From Bryobacteraceae bacterium (lineage in GTDB: Bacteria; Acidobacteriota; Terriglobia; Bryobacterales; Bryobacteraceae), in assembly GCA_030039005.1 (NCBI GenBank), contig JASHQT010000577.1, positions 1-30,582 of the forward strand: 30,582 nt of DNA, read 5' to 3'. The notes under the pieces were generated by a model. It was not told the DNA's origin. It searched no databases and saw nothing but the letters and a program-made list of their open reading frames with translations. Shown here piece by piece: positions 1 through 8,531 of the stretch (its first letter is position 1; every line of letters begins with the position of its first letter). The position numbers were made by a program, and so were the translations under genes.

Positions 1-174
1 AGGCGATGGTCCCGGGCGAGCGGACGGCGGTTCCCAATAATCGGCTGGCGAAAGCGCTTGCCGTTACACCAAAGAGGAAGGTTCTTCGGTTCATGCGACC
101 CTCCGAGCGTCTTTGGTGCTTTGGACGCCGTCCGTGGCGTTTCGGTTTCCTTCCCGGACGGGCGGAATCGCGAT

Positions 175-3100
175 CTAAAACTGGAAGCGTGCGATGAGCT
201 GTCCGCTCCGGGGTTGGGCGCCGGCGCCCTCTACATAGTTCACGAAGCCGTAGCCCGCCGATAACAGGCCGCATGTGCTGCCAATGCAATTACCGTGCGA
301 TGGTAGGGTCTCGGGAGTGGTGGACGGCAGGCCGAAGATTCCGACGCCATTCGCCGGCAGAGAGTAGAATAGCCGGTTGAAGATGTTCTGGAATTCGGCG
401 CGAATCTGGAGCGTCATACCCTCGCGGATGCGGAAGATGCGGCCGAATCCCAGGGACTCGGCGGGCTGGCGCTGCCAGCGGAAATTATTGAGATAGGGCG
501 AGGTCTCCCCGAACTGGCCTGCAGGCGCATCTGTCCAGGCAGCCGGATTGAGCACCAGTTGCGTAGTGGGATCGAAGTGGGAGTTCGGATTCACCAAGAA
601 CAACGGCTGGCCGGGCACGAGGTTCTGGAACGTGGTGCCGCCGCCCCACAGCGCAGGGTTGTTTGCGGGTCCAACGCCCAACTCGGTCAGAAGATTGTTG
701 TTGGATGGAGGTGTCCGGATCAGTTCGCCGCTCTGGTAGCGTAGTAGTCCACTCAGGGTCCAGTCGCGAGTCGCCCATGACAAGGCGGTGGCTCCCTTAT
801 AACCGCCTTCCCATTTGGGAGTGGTGTAGGTGAAGTTAATGATTAACTCCTGCGGAATGTCGAAGCCGGAAAGCTGCTTGTCGATCGAGGGGTTGAAAAT
901 GTCGTTGATCAGCGGAGCGTCCGGTGTCAAGTACGACGTATTCGAGTTGACGCCGTTGGTCAGCTCTTTCTGATACGTGTAGGCGACACCCGCGGTGAGC
1001 CCATGCGAATAACGCTTAGTAAACTTCACCTGCAACGAATCGTACCAGGTGTCTCCGTCTGGAGGGCCAAGGAATGGCGGAATGCCGCCATACCATTGCG
1101 GTTCTGGAACCAATGCGGCGATGAGCGGTTCTGAGTTGGGGAATCCCGGGTACACGTTGTTGGGATTGGCCAAATACGGGAAGCGAGCGATCACGCTCGG
1201 AGAACTGATCGGCTCGAGCAAAAGCTGCTGATCGACCGGGTTTTGGATGTTGAGCCCGTATTTCGACTGCAACGTCTGTGGCGACACACCGTCGTAATTC
1301 ATGGTGGCCAACAGCGGAGCGGTCCACCAAGCGCCGCGATTGCCGACATAGGCAGCTTCGATAACCATATCCTTGGAAAGCTCGCGCTGGAAACCGATGC
1401 TCCATTGGAAGATGCGGGGAAGCCGCGCGGCATTGGGAGCAATGGAAATGAACGGCGAACTGGGTGGGACGACGCCGGGCGCCGCTGCTGCCGGGTATTC
1501 GGGCGTGCTCGGATTATAGAAGTCCTGGAAAGTAAGGACTGGATTGCCGTACACATTGCCAGGAGCATACGGATCGCCGTTCTTCAGGATCGCGGCGGGC
1601 AATCCATAGCCTGGAGAGCCCAGCGAAAGGAAGTCCGGGACACTGACGTTCAGTCCGGCCTGGTCCGCTCCGGCTGCATAATTGATCGCACCGCCAGCGC
1701 GGAAGACCGTCTTGGGGGTAATCTGCCAGGCGACCCCTAAGTGCGGCCCGATCGAAAACGGATACGGGTTGGCGAAGGAGCAATGGCAGGTGGCTCCGTA
1801 CTCTACAGTGCCGAGCCGGTCGCCGATCGTCGGGTTAGGCTCGTCGAACACCGCATTCTGCATGCGGCCATGTTCTTCGTTCCACAACGTCGCGTAATCC
1901 CAGCGCAAGCCCAGCTCGACCGTTAAGGTGTGAGTGACTTTCCAACTGTCTTGGAGGTAGATCGAATAGGAATGCATGCCCAGCCGTGTGCCTGTCTCGG
2001 GCGGGGCCACCTGAAGACCGCCGGCCAAGCCCAGCAGGAAACTCGCATAGCCCATTCCGCTGCTGGCGTAATTTGCAAAAGGCTGGCCATACTGCGCGGG
2101 ATCCGCGGTCTGGACGTTGGAGAACTCAAACTCTCCGTTGGCGCGGCTGCTGGTAATGGTCGGAATGCCCTCAAACATTGCCGTCGCACCCAGCTTGAAG
2201 GTATGGTTCCCTTTGATCCACGTCGCATTGGCGTTAAAGGTCGGCTTCACATCCTCCTCGAAAGGAGCTTCAAAGAACGAAGCCGTGTTGGTGCTGTTGG
2301 GGAAGCCGCCGCCACCGGTGAAGCCTGAAAAGCCAAAGGCATTCGCATTCAGTCCGGAGAGATAGGGGAAGTTGTTTCCAGGGAACGGAACGCCATCCGG
2401 GAAGAGACTCGCCTGGTTGTAAGAGGGGGTGACCGACGGATTCGTGGTGTGCAGTAGACCGGCGCCGAAATGCAGCAGAAAAGTGGGCGTGATCGTGTCG
2501 TCCAAATTGAGGCGCACGGTCTGCGCGAGAGAATTCTGGACTTCCAGCGTGGATAGCGGCAATTGCGCCCCACTGAAACCGTTGCTTTGCGGCGAATAGG
2601 TTTTGGTCGCCGAATAGTATCCGGACAGCTTCAGCTTCGAACTGAGCAGTTCGTCGATCTTGATGGAAGGAATCGTGGTATGGCGGTAATCGGAATAACC
2701 CGGGACGTCGTAGTTAAAAAAAGCCCCGGCCGCGGGGTTATTGGGCATGGGGAACAAATTCTGAATCAGCAACGCCGTTGCATCGAACCTGCTGGCCGGG
2801 ATTACGTTGCCCGCGAACGGATCCGTTACTGGAATGCCATTCACTAGGTGCCGGGTAGAAGGATCGAAAATCTGATTCGCGCATATCGTTTGATTCACAG
2901 ACGCGACGGTATTGCAGCCCAGGACGGCAGCACCCACAGCCGCGTCCACGGCGAAATTTCCATCGCGCTCGGCCGCGTCGGGAACCTGGGAAACCGCGTT
3001 GCTGGTGAAGTTGGTCTGGCGGAACTGTTCAAAGCTGAAAAAGAAGAAAGTCTTGTCGTGACCGTTGTAGACCTTGGGAATGTCGATTGGGCCGCCGAGC

Positions 3101-3990
3101 GTGAAGCCATAATCGTTCTGGTGAATCGGATTCCGGATGTTATAGTTCGAATTGGTCGGATCGATGGTGAACGGCAAGCCCGCATTCAGGACGGTGTTCG
3201 TCATATAGTCGAACCCGCTCCCATGCAATTGGTTGGTGCCGGATTTCATGGTGTAGTTGATGTAACCGCCGCCAGCCTGGCCGTATTCGGCGGCGTAGTT
3301 ACTGGTTTGCACGGTCACTTCCTGGATCGCGTCGGCGCCCTGTTGGTTGATCTGCGTGAGCTGCTTCCAGAACCCGTTGCTCGAATCCTGGCCTTCCACG
3401 TTGATGGTCTGCGAACTGGAGGGCATGCCATTCACGCGCAGCGTATTGTCGGTGGCGAAGTCCGTGCCCGGCATCAGTTGCAGCGCCGCCAGCGGGTTCC
3501 GGATGTTTCCCAGCCCGCTGGTATTCCCGAAACCGGCAGGCGCGCCCACCAGCGTGAGGATGGGCAGATCGTCCAGGCTGTTGGTCGGGATATCGTAGCT
3601 CACTTCCGTGCTTTCCGTCTTCAGCATGGGAGCTTCGGCGGCCACCACCACCGATTCGGTAGCGGAACCCACCTCCAGCACAGGGTCGATGCGATAGATC
3701 CCGTAGGCTTCCACCGTGATCCCTGTTCGCGTGTACTTTTTGAATCCGGCGACAGCCACAGAGAGCTCATAAGTGCCCAGAGGGAGTTGTGAGATGGTGT
3801 AATTACCGGTGGCTGAAGACGCCGCCGGATACACGGCGCCGGTAGCGATGTTCTTCGCTTCCACCGGCGCGTTGGGCACCACGGCCCCTGCCGGGTCGGT
3901 GATGGTGCCGGTGATGGTGCCTAAATTCGTCTGGCCAAACGCCGACAAGGCAAAAAGAGAAAGACACACTGCTGCTACAACGTGGCGCAT
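175..3990 (-). CDS. Oar-like TonB-dependent outer-membrane receptor
   Basis: Predicted outer-membrane beta-barrel receptor of the Oar/CarboxypepD_reg type that is greatly expanded in Acidobacteria; the ligand is unknown, and plant-polymer oligosaccharides are the usual guess for the family. About 1271 residues. The chosen start (ATG at 3990) gives a clean signal peptide (hydrophobic core at residues 4-18, cleavage near FGQ) and has a GGGAG ribosome site about 8 nt upstream; an in-frame ATG at 4029 would add 13 residues and bury the signal. Residues about 24-105 form a carboxypeptidase regulatory-like Ig fold (motif GTITGTITDPAGAVVPNA). A plug domain follows, with the Oar hallmark ADAIQEVTVQTSNYAAEYG, then a long barrel ending in the aromatic C-terminus RFQF expected for BAM recognition. 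No canonical TonB box is obvious. It is monocistronic, and nothing recognisable lies in the 174 bases downstream. Family call is secure, substrate unknown. Confidence 0.93.
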   Translation of the reverse strand: MRHVVAAVCLSLFALSAFGQTNLGTITGTITDPAGAVVPNAPVEAKNIATGAVYPAASSATGNYTISQLPLGTYELSVAVAGFKKYTRTGITVEAYGIYRIDPVLEVGSATESVVVAAEAPMLKTESTEVSYDIPTNSLDDLPILTLVGAPAGFGNTSGLGNIRNPLAALQLMPGTDFATDNTLRVNGMPSSSQTINVEGQDSSNGFWKQLTQINQQGADAIQEVTVQTSNYAAEYGQAGGGYINYTMKSGTNQLHGSGFDYMTNTVLNAGLPFTIDPTNSNYNIRNPIHQNDYGFTLGGPIDIPKVYNGHDKTFFFFSFEQFRQTNFTSNAVSQVPDAAERDGNFAVDAAVGAAVLGCNTVASVNQTICANQIFDPSTRHLVNGIPVTDPFAGNVIPASRFDATALLIQNLFPMPNNPAAGAFFNYDVPGYSDYRHTTIPSIKIDELLSSKLKLSGYYSATKTYSPQSNGFSGAQLPLSTLEVQNSLAQTVRLNLDDTITPTFLLHFGAGLLHTTNPSVTPSYNQASLFPDGVPFPGNNFPYLSGLNANAFGFSGFTGGGGFPNSTNTASFFEAPFEEDVKPTFNANATWIKGNHTFKLGATAMFEGIPTITSSRANGEFEFSNVQTADPAQYGQPFANYASSGMGYASFLLGLAGGLQVAPPETGTRLGMHSYSIYLQDSWKVTHTLTVELGLRWDYATLWNEEHGRMQNAVFDEPNPTIGDRLGTVEYGATCHCSFANPYPFSIGPHLGVAWQITPKTVFRAGGAINYAAGADQAGLNVSVPDFLSLGSPGYGLPAAILKNGDPYAPGNVYGNPVLTFQDFYNPSTPEYPAAAAPGVVPPSSPFISIAPNAARLPRIFQWSIGFQRELSKDMVIEAAYVGNRGAWWTAPLLATMNYDGVSPQTLQSKYGLNIQNPVDQQLLLEPISSPSVIARFPYLANPNNVYPGFPNSEPLIAALVPEPQWYGGIPPFLGPPDGDTWYDSLQVKFTKRYSHGLTAGVAYTYQKELTNGVNSNTSYLTPDAPLINDIFNPSIDKQLSGFDIPQELIINFTYTTPKWEGGYKGATALSWATRDWTLSGLLRYQSGELIRTPPSNNNLLTELGVGPANNPALWGGGTTFQNLVPGQPLFLVNPNSHFDPTTQLVLNPAAWTDAPAGQFGETSPYLNNFRWQRQPAESLGFGRIFRIREGMTLQIRAEFQNIFNRLFYSLPANGVGIFGLPSTTPETLPSHGNCIGSTCGLLSAGYGFVNYVEGAGAQPRSGQLIARFQF

Positions 3991-4055
3991 ACGCAGTCTC
4001 CCATCGCTGGAATTGATAGCTTGAATCAAAACACCTCAGCGAGTCTGGTGGGGAG

Positions 4056-4083
4056 CATATATCAACCAGATGGATGGGGTCAA
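4056..4083 (-). promoter_or_regulatory. Candidate sigma-70-type promoter of the receptor gene
   Basis: Reading the minus strand, TTGACC (4083-4078) is followed after 16 nt by TATATG (4061-4056), a good -35/-10 pair about 65 nt upstream of the receptor start at 3990. It is the best promoter-like match in this gap and is oriented correctly. It is a sequence match only; spacing of 16 rather than 17 is acceptable. Confidence 0.5.
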
Positions 4084-4339
4084 CGACTCGGCAGGAAATT
4101 TGCCGATACTTTGCTCTTGTATTCTTAGAATCATTTGTTGGGCTATTAATTGGCAATGTACAGGCTAAGCGCAAGCTATGAGCAAAGCGGCTTGCCCGAT
4201 GGGTCGCTCGCGGACTTTCCCCGGCGGCCGGCCGGTCAGGGGGGATTCCACAAACGCGGACGTCGCCAAGTGAAAGCCGGTGTTCTTCCTAGAAAAAGTC
4301 CAATCGTTTCTATCCGGTACAATGCTCGACCTGCGGTAA
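4084..4339. other. Intergenic stretch without a recognisable gene
   Basis: Between the receptor promoter and the decayed gene that starts around 4340 lies AT-richer sequence. Short open frames occur on both strands but none has convincing codon use, a ribosome site or a recognisable motif. It may hold upstream control elements for the receptor and the ruined 5' part of the neighbouring pseudogene. Confidence 0.5.
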
Positions 4340-4720
4340 CCAAGTCCCTGGCCCGCGATCTCGCTCGAATGTAATGCACGATACTCTACGACCGGTACAG
4401 GAACGTCCACGGCAAGTGCGAACTCGATCACGATCAATTTCATCATTACGCAGCCCGAAGTTGCGGTGGGCGGACTGACGAATGGCGCCGCTGCCGGCAC
4501 TCCGAACTTGGTCCTCAGTTATTGGCAGGGCGACGCGGCGGGCACCGGCTACGCGCTGGCACAGTAGTTAGGCAATTCCTCCTCTGTGGCGCTGGCCGTG
4601 AATGAAATGTTTGCGGCCAGCGCAATCCTTTTGTCTCACAGCGAAACTCCTGCCTCGTACCGAAACGCGATTCCGGTGTTCGCTCCCGGACGTTTGCGTT
4701 CCCAGTCACGAGCGCACTAA
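4340..4720 (+). pseudogene. Decayed secreted-type protein gene with one in-frame TAG
   Basis: One reading frame stays open from 4340 to 4564, meets TAG at 4565-4567, and stays open in the same frame to TAA at 4718-4720. Both halves look like real protein: a Ser/Thr/Gly-rich stretch (YSTTGTGTSTASANSITINF), then ITQPEVAVGGLTNGAAAG and SYWQGDAAGTGYALAQ before the stop, and LGNSSSVALAVNEMFAASA after it. The codon before the TAG is CAG, so the stop could be a single CAG-to-TAG change in a Gln-Gln pair. No start codon with a ribosome site is visible, and the frame is closed by TAA at 4337. Composition resembles secreted or surface proteins, but I do not recognise a family. It could also be chance open frame in GC-rich DNA. 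Confidence 0.4.
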
Positions 4721-4789
4721 CTTCTAGAGGACATTGGCCTAGAGACGCTGGCATGGAGATTGCCCAACCAGGAACGGAGATATTCCCCC

Positions 4790-5950
4790 ATGCTGCTGGA
4801 AGCCCAGGAACCCGCCGTGGAATCGCAATCGATCGAAGCGCGTACGGAGAGAGTTCTTGTGGTGGACGACCAGCCTGACGTCCGAGAAGCTTTGCGGCTG
4901 CTTTTGAAAAGCGCCGGATTCGCCATCGAGACCGCACGCTCGCCGGAGGAGGCCTTGGCGGCCGCCGCGGAAGGGTACGACGTGATTGTGGCCGACCTGA
5001 ACTATACCTGGGACACGACCTCGGGCCAGGAGGGCTTGCGTCTGGTGGAATCGTTGCGGGCGCAACGCAGCGGCGCATCGATCATCGCCATGACCGGCTG
5101 GAGCAGCCTTGAACTCGCCGTCCAAGCGATGCAGCGCGGGGCCAGCGATTTCATTCCAAAGCCCTGGGACAACGGCCGATTCCTCTCGGCGATCCGAAAG
5201 CATCTCGATGCCAAATCCAGTGGGGCCCGCGCGGTTGACTCCGACCTTGCGAGAGCGCGCCAAGTGCAAAAAAGATTTTTGCCGCAGCCCCATTTGCAGA
5301 AATATGGCCTCGAATGCGAATGCGTCTCGTTACCGGTCTGCGAGATCGGCGGAGATCTGTACGATTTCCTCGAACTCGACGGCGGCGCAATGGCGTTCAC
5401 GTTAGGGGACGTGAGCGGGAAGGGAATTGGCGCGGCCCTGCTGATGGCGAACTTGCAGGCGACTCTTCGCTCACACCGGGAGCTCGGAAAATCTCCCGCC
5501 GCATTGATGGAGCGCGTTAACGGCCTGTTCTTCGAATCCACGCGGCCGGAGCATTTCGCGACGCTCTTCTACGCGGTGTACGAGCCGTCGGCGCGCATGA
5601 TCCGGTACGTGAACTGCGGGCATCCCTCCCCCGTGCTGCTGCGCAAGGAAGGATCGTTCGAACTGCTGGACGCCAGCGCAACCGTGCTCGGCGCATTCCC
5701 GAGCCAGAGCTTTCGAGAGCGCACGCTCCCGGTGAGTCCCGGCGACCGCCTGGTGCTGTTCTCCGACGGTTTCTCCGAGGCACAGATGGACCGGCTGCCG
5801 GAAGAACAAAGCGCTGCTTGGGCGGTGGAAACGATCCTCTCGCTCGGCCGGACGGTAGCGAACGGACTGGCTGGCGTCCTGGCGTCCCGAGCGGCCTCTG
5901 CTGGCCCACAGGCCGATGACATCACGGTCATGGATGTTCGTGTGCTGTAG
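4790..5950 (+). CDS. Response regulator fused to SpoIIE/RsbU-type PP2C phosphatase
   Basis: Cytoplasmic signalling protein of 386 residues: a receiver domain (about 20-130) joined to a PPM/SpoIIE serine phosphatase (about 150-386). Receiver residues are intact: acidic pair D26/D27, phospho-acceptor D69, T102 and K124. The segment after D69 (ADLNYTWDTTSGQEG) carries an insertion also seen in receivers of some NtrC-type regulators. Phosphatase metal ligands are visible: D189 in GGDLYD, D207 in GDVSGKG, D326 in LFSDGFSE and D376/D377 near the end (ADDITV). By family analogy it dephosphorylates an anti-sigma-factor antagonist when the receiver is phosphorylated. No partner kinase, anti-sigma factor or STAS protein lies nearby. 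ATG at 4790 is chosen because a GGAACGGAG ribosome site lies about 10 nt upstream; a TTG at 4760 is the alternative. Its stop lies 5 bp from the convergent gene. Confidence 0.93.
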   Translation: MLLEAQEPAVESQSIEARTERVLVVDDQPDVREALRLLLKSAGFAIETARSPEEALAAAAEGYDVIVADLNYTWDTTSGQEGLRLVESLRAQRSGASIIAMTGWSSLELAVQAMQRGASDFIPKPWDNGRFLSAIRKHLDAKSSGARAVDSDLARARQVQKRFLPQPHLQKYGLECECVSLPVCEIGGDLYDFLELDGGAMAFTLGDVSGKGIGAALLMANLQATLRSHRELGKSPAALMERVNGLFFESTRPEHFATLFYAVYEPSARMIRYVNCGHPSPVLLRKEGSFELLDASATVLGAFPSQSFRERTLPVSPGDRLVLFSDGFSEAQMDRLPEEQSAAWAVETILSLGRTVANGLAGVLASRAASAGPQADDITVMDVRVL

Positions 5951-5955
5951 CCTCT

Positions 5956-6579
5956 TTACTCGGCTCGACGGCCCGCGCGACGGCGTCGGAGATATCCGCC
6001 GGCCAGCACAGCCAGTGGACACAAGATCAGCAACGGCGATTGATTCCACAGATACCAGCGGAACCTGGGCTGGGTGATGGAGTCCACTATAACCCGATGC
6101 AGCTCACCCACCGATAACAGCAAAATAATTTGCACAATCGCAAACAGCGGCACGAGCGCTCTGCGATGTTCGGCGTGAAATCGGGACACGATCCACCCGC
6201 CGGCCATGAAAGCAATCGCAGCGGGAACAAAATACAATATGCGGAAAACATAATTTAAAATCCAGAGCGACGAGGGAAACTGGCTCAGCACTGCAATCAA
6301 CAGCCAGTGATCTCGCAGAGCTACATTCAGCGCCGAAGAGCAAAGCATTACCGCTACCTGTCCAGTGAGGATTGCTCGGATCGTCAGCAGTTTGTGCCTG
6401 TAGAGTTCTTTGCCGATGCTGAACACAATCGCCGCCAGCACCTGCTTCCAGAGCCAGATGCTGGAGTGACCGTTCAGAAATTCTTCGTGGATGTCGCCAA
6501 TTAGAGCTGGATTGTTTGCTGTTACCCTGAAAACCTTCAGCAGCCAAGCGGCTGCGGCGGGCACTCGGCGCGTGTTCAT
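5956..6579 (-). CDS. Membrane protein with ABC-permease prefix domain only
   Basis: A 207-residue inner-membrane protein. Residues about 12-60 match the short soluble 'permease prefix' domain that begins many acidobacterial MacB/FtsX-type ABC permeases (core IGDIHEEFLNGHSSIWLWKQ). Roughly four hydrophobic segments follow (about 66-84, 103-130, 141-157, 180-197) and then a basic tail. The MacB periplasmic and FtsX cores expected after the prefix are absent, so this is a stand-alone prefix-plus-membrane protein or a truncated permease. The start overlaps the padR stop in an ATGA arrangement (6576-6579), indicating translational coupling; further upstream starts would lie inside padR. Function unknown; an envelope-stress or small-molecule response controlled by the PadR partner is plausible. 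Confidence 0.75.
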   Translation of the reverse strand: MNTRRVPAAAAWLLKVFRVTANNPALIGDIHEEFLNGHSSIWLWKQVLAAIVFSIGKELYRHKLLTIRAILTGQVAVMLCSSALNVALRDHWLLIAVLSQFPSSLWILNYVFRILYFVPAAIAFMAGGWIVSRFHAEHRRALVPLFAIVQIILLLSVGELHRVIVDSITQPRFRWYLWNQSPLLILCPLAVLAGGYLRRRRAGRRAE

Positions 6580-6911
6580 GCCGTACCTCCCTCGAGTTTC
6601 GGAACGTCTCGCCACAATTTGACGAGAATACGTTGCGTTTCCCGCACTTTCTTCAGCCCCGGAGCCGTGACGTTGAAATATCGCTTCGCTCGGCCGCCGC
6701 GCTCCGGAGTCGGATCGGCCAACCTGGATGACACGTAACCTTTCTCCTGCAGCCTGTCGAGCGTGGCGTAGACCTTTGCGAGCGATGGTTCGCGGCGCGT
6801 TTGCGCCTTCAGTTCCCGAGCGATAGAAACTCCGTAAGCGTCATCCCCCAGGCGCAGCACGGCGAGCAGGACGATCAGTTCGAAATCCCGCAGATAGGCG
6901 TCCTGATCCAT
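6576..6911 (-). CDS. PadR-family transcriptional regulator
   Basis: An 111-residue winged-helix repressor. It matches PadR proteins along its length: the N-terminal helix (RDFELIVLLAVLRLGDDAYG), the recognition-helix region (LAKVYATLDRLQEKGYV) and the wing (ERGGRAKRYFNVTAPG). PadR proteins usually repress an adjacent transporter or membrane gene and their own gene, and are released by phenolics, antibiotics or cell-wall stress. It is coupled to the downstream prefix-domain membrane gene by an ATGA overlap. The start codon lies inside a perfect inverted repeat and has no clear ribosome site, so the message may be nearly leaderless. The gap to rapZ upstream is 45 bp. Confidence 0.92.
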   Translation of the reverse strand: MDQDAYLRDFELIVLLAVLRLGDDAYGVSIARELKAQTRREPSLAKVYATLDRLQEKGYVSSRLADPTPERGGRAKRYFNVTAPGLKKVRETQRILVKLWRDVPKLEGGTA

Positions 6912-6934
6912 ATATTCCAGAATCCAGAATATAT
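6910..6934. promoter_or_regulatory. Inverted repeat over padR start, probable PadR operator
   Basis: ATATATTC (6910-6917) and GAATATAT (6927-6934) form a perfect 8-bp inverted repeat around a 9-bp centre; the centre also gives a direct repeat of CCAGAAT. It covers the padR start codon and stands out as AT-rich in GC-rich surroundings. PadR-family operators are commonly AT-rich dyads close to the regulator's own start, so autorepression is the natural reading. Confidence 0.6.
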
Positions 6935-6956
6935 CACAAAACGCACGAGCTAGGAA

Positions 6957-7904
6957 CTATTTGCCGATGTCGCGGTGTGTCTCTTTGACTTTAAAGCCCG
7001 CACGCGCGAGCCGTTTGCGGATCTCGCCTGCGATCATGACCGAGCGGTGACGCCCGCCGGTGCAGCCGAACCCGATGGTCAGGTAGCTTTTGCCTTCGCG
7101 AATGTAGTGGGGAATCAGGTAGATCAGCAAATCCGAGATGCGGTCGATGAATTCCTTAGTCTGCGGGAAGCTGCGGATATAGCGCGCGACGCTGGGATTC
7201 CGGCCGGTGAGGTTCTTGAAGGCTGGAATATAGTTGGGATTCGGTAAAAAGCGCACGTCAAAAACCAGGTCGCTGTCCGGCGGGACGCCATGCCGGTAGC
7301 CAAAGCTATTGACGTCGATGCGAATGCTCGATTCATTGCGGCTGCCGCTGAATTTTTCGCCGATCACCTCGCGCAGCTCGTGCACGTTGAATTTCGAGGT
7401 GTCGATGATGTGGTCCGCCACTTCGCGAATGGGCGCCAGCAGCGCGCGCTCCTTGCGCAGGCTCTTCATGACGGTGGCGTCGGTGCCGAGCGGATGGGGC
7501 CGGCGGGTCTCACTGAAGCGGCGAACCAGAGTGCTGTCGTCGGCTTCGAGGAACAGCAGCGTCACCGGACTGCGGCGGCGCAACCGCTCGAACAGCGCCG
7601 GAAACTGCGCCAGTTGCTCGCCCTCGCGAATATCGATCACCAACGCCGCGCGGCGTACGTGCGGAGAATCCTTGGCCAGCTCGGCGAACTTCAGAATCAG
7701 CTCGATGGGCATGTTGTCCACGGCATAGTAGCCCAGGTCCTCGAAGGCTTTGAGGACCGTGGCTTTCCCCGATCCGCTCAGACCTGTGATGACTACGAGC
7801 TCGGCGGCCTGAGGCTCCCGCTTACGCGAGCGTTTGGATGCACGCCCGCCCGGCTGCCCGTTCGGTGACGGCAGTGCGCTGGCCGGCTGTGCTCTAGCTT
7901 TCAA
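6957..7904 (-). CDS. rapZ: RNase adapter protein / P-loop nucleotide-binding protein RapZ
   Basis: Cytoplasmic RapZ/YvcJ family protein, 315 residues. In enterobacteria RapZ senses glucosamine-6-phosphate and guides RNase E to the GlmZ small RNA; in other phyla the role is less clear, though linkage to rpoN and hpf is widespread. Visible features are the P-loop GLSGSGKAT (residues 41-49), a family segment LGYYAVDNMP, a Walker-B-like AALVIDIREGE, and the C-terminal signature GFGCTGGRHRSV. The residue after the P-loop Lys is Ala rather than Ser/Thr. The first usable start is TTG at 7904, which overlaps the end of hpf by 11 bp; no ATG or GTG precedes the P-loop in frame. The first 30 residues are basic and low complexity, so the N-terminus is uncertain. 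Likely co-transcribed and translationally coupled with hpf. Confidence 0.93.
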   Translation of the reverse strand: MKARAQPASALPSPNGQPGGRASKRSRKREPQAAELVVITGLSGSGKATVLKAFEDLGYYAVDNMPIELILKFAELAKDSPHVRRAALVIDIREGEQLAQFPALFERLRRRSPVTLLFLEADDSTLVRRFSETRRPHPLGTDATVMKSLRKERALLAPIREVADHIIDTSKFNVHELREVIGEKFSGSRNESSIRIDVNSFGYRHGVPPDSDLVFDVRFLPNPNYIPAFKNLTGRNPSVARYIRSFPQTKEFIDRISDLLIYLIPHYIREGKSYLTIGFGCTGGRHRSVMIAGEIRKRLARAGFKVKETHRDIGK

Positions 7905-8502
7905 TGAGATCGAAATGACCGTCGGGTCGGCGCATCAGGACCGTGACGCGATCGGTTTGGGCGTCGCGGTACACCAGGTAGTCTTGCGATGATTCCATTT
8001 CGAGCATCGCTTCCTCCAAGGTCATGGGCTTGCTGTCCTCGGAATGGTTGACGCGGAACACCTGGCGGCGAGCCGCCTTCACAGCTCCGGCGGCGTCCTT
8101 GGCGCGGATGGCCGTCTTAGCCGGCTTCCCCTTGGAACCCGCGGGACGAGCCAGAGGCTGCAAGCTGGCGCTGGCCTTGTTGCCATCGGCCTCCTTATCG
8201 CGCACGCGCTTGGTGTCACGCCAGCGCGCGCGGAGCTTCAAGAGCTGCTTCTCCAACCGGTCGAACGCCTCCAGCGCGGCTACCGCGATATCGGAATCGG
8301 CGGCGATGCCGACCATGGCGTGGTCCCAGGCGTTGACCGTAATTTCCACCTTGTGCAGGAAGCGCTCCTGGGTGAGCACGATGTGCGTTTCTTTTTCTCC
8401 GCGCCGCTCCAGGACCTTGGAGAGCTTTTGCAACTTCGCTTCCAGCTTGGCTCGCTGCCGCGGAGGAATCTGTTCGGAATTGCCTGTATAGACGATCTTC
8501 AT
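7894..8502 (-). CDS. hpf: Long-form ribosome hibernation promoting factor
   Basis: 202 residues, the length of long HPF. The N-terminal domain (about 1-100) is the S30AE/YfiA fold that occupies the decoding channel of the 30S subunit (MKIVYTGNSEQIPPRQR, then HKVEITVNAW). A charged linker rich in Lys and Ala spans about 100-150. The C-terminal dimerisation domain (about 150-202) has the conserved TLEEAMLEMESSQDYLVYRD and ends RRPDGHFDLIES. Long HPFs pair two 70S ribosomes into inactive 100S particles in stationary phase or starvation. It lies 29 bp downstream of rpoN and overlaps rapZ, a very common gene order. Confidence 0.94.
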   Translation of the reverse strand: MKIVYTGNSEQIPPRQRAKLEAKLQKLSKVLERRGEKETHIVLTQERFLHKVEITVNAWDHAMVGIAADSDIAVAALEAFDRLEKQLLKLRARWRDTKRVRDKEADGNKASASLQPLARPAGSKGKPAKTAIRAKDAAGAVKAARRQVFRVNHSEDSKPMTLEEAMLEMESSQDYLVYRDAQTDRVTVLMRRPDGHFDLIES

Positions 8503-8531
8503 GGATTTCGCCCTTGCCGGCAGGGAAATTC

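Noticed and set aside
58..174. Plus-strand frame with an ABC-transporter-like snippet (LDAVRGVSVSFPDG)
   Set aside because: Too short, no Walker motifs, and it runs on into the antisense of the receptor gene.
2848..3792. 314-codon plus-strand open frame
   Set aside because: Lies wholly antisense to the TonB-dependent receptor; its composition is that of an antisense shadow, without signal or motif.
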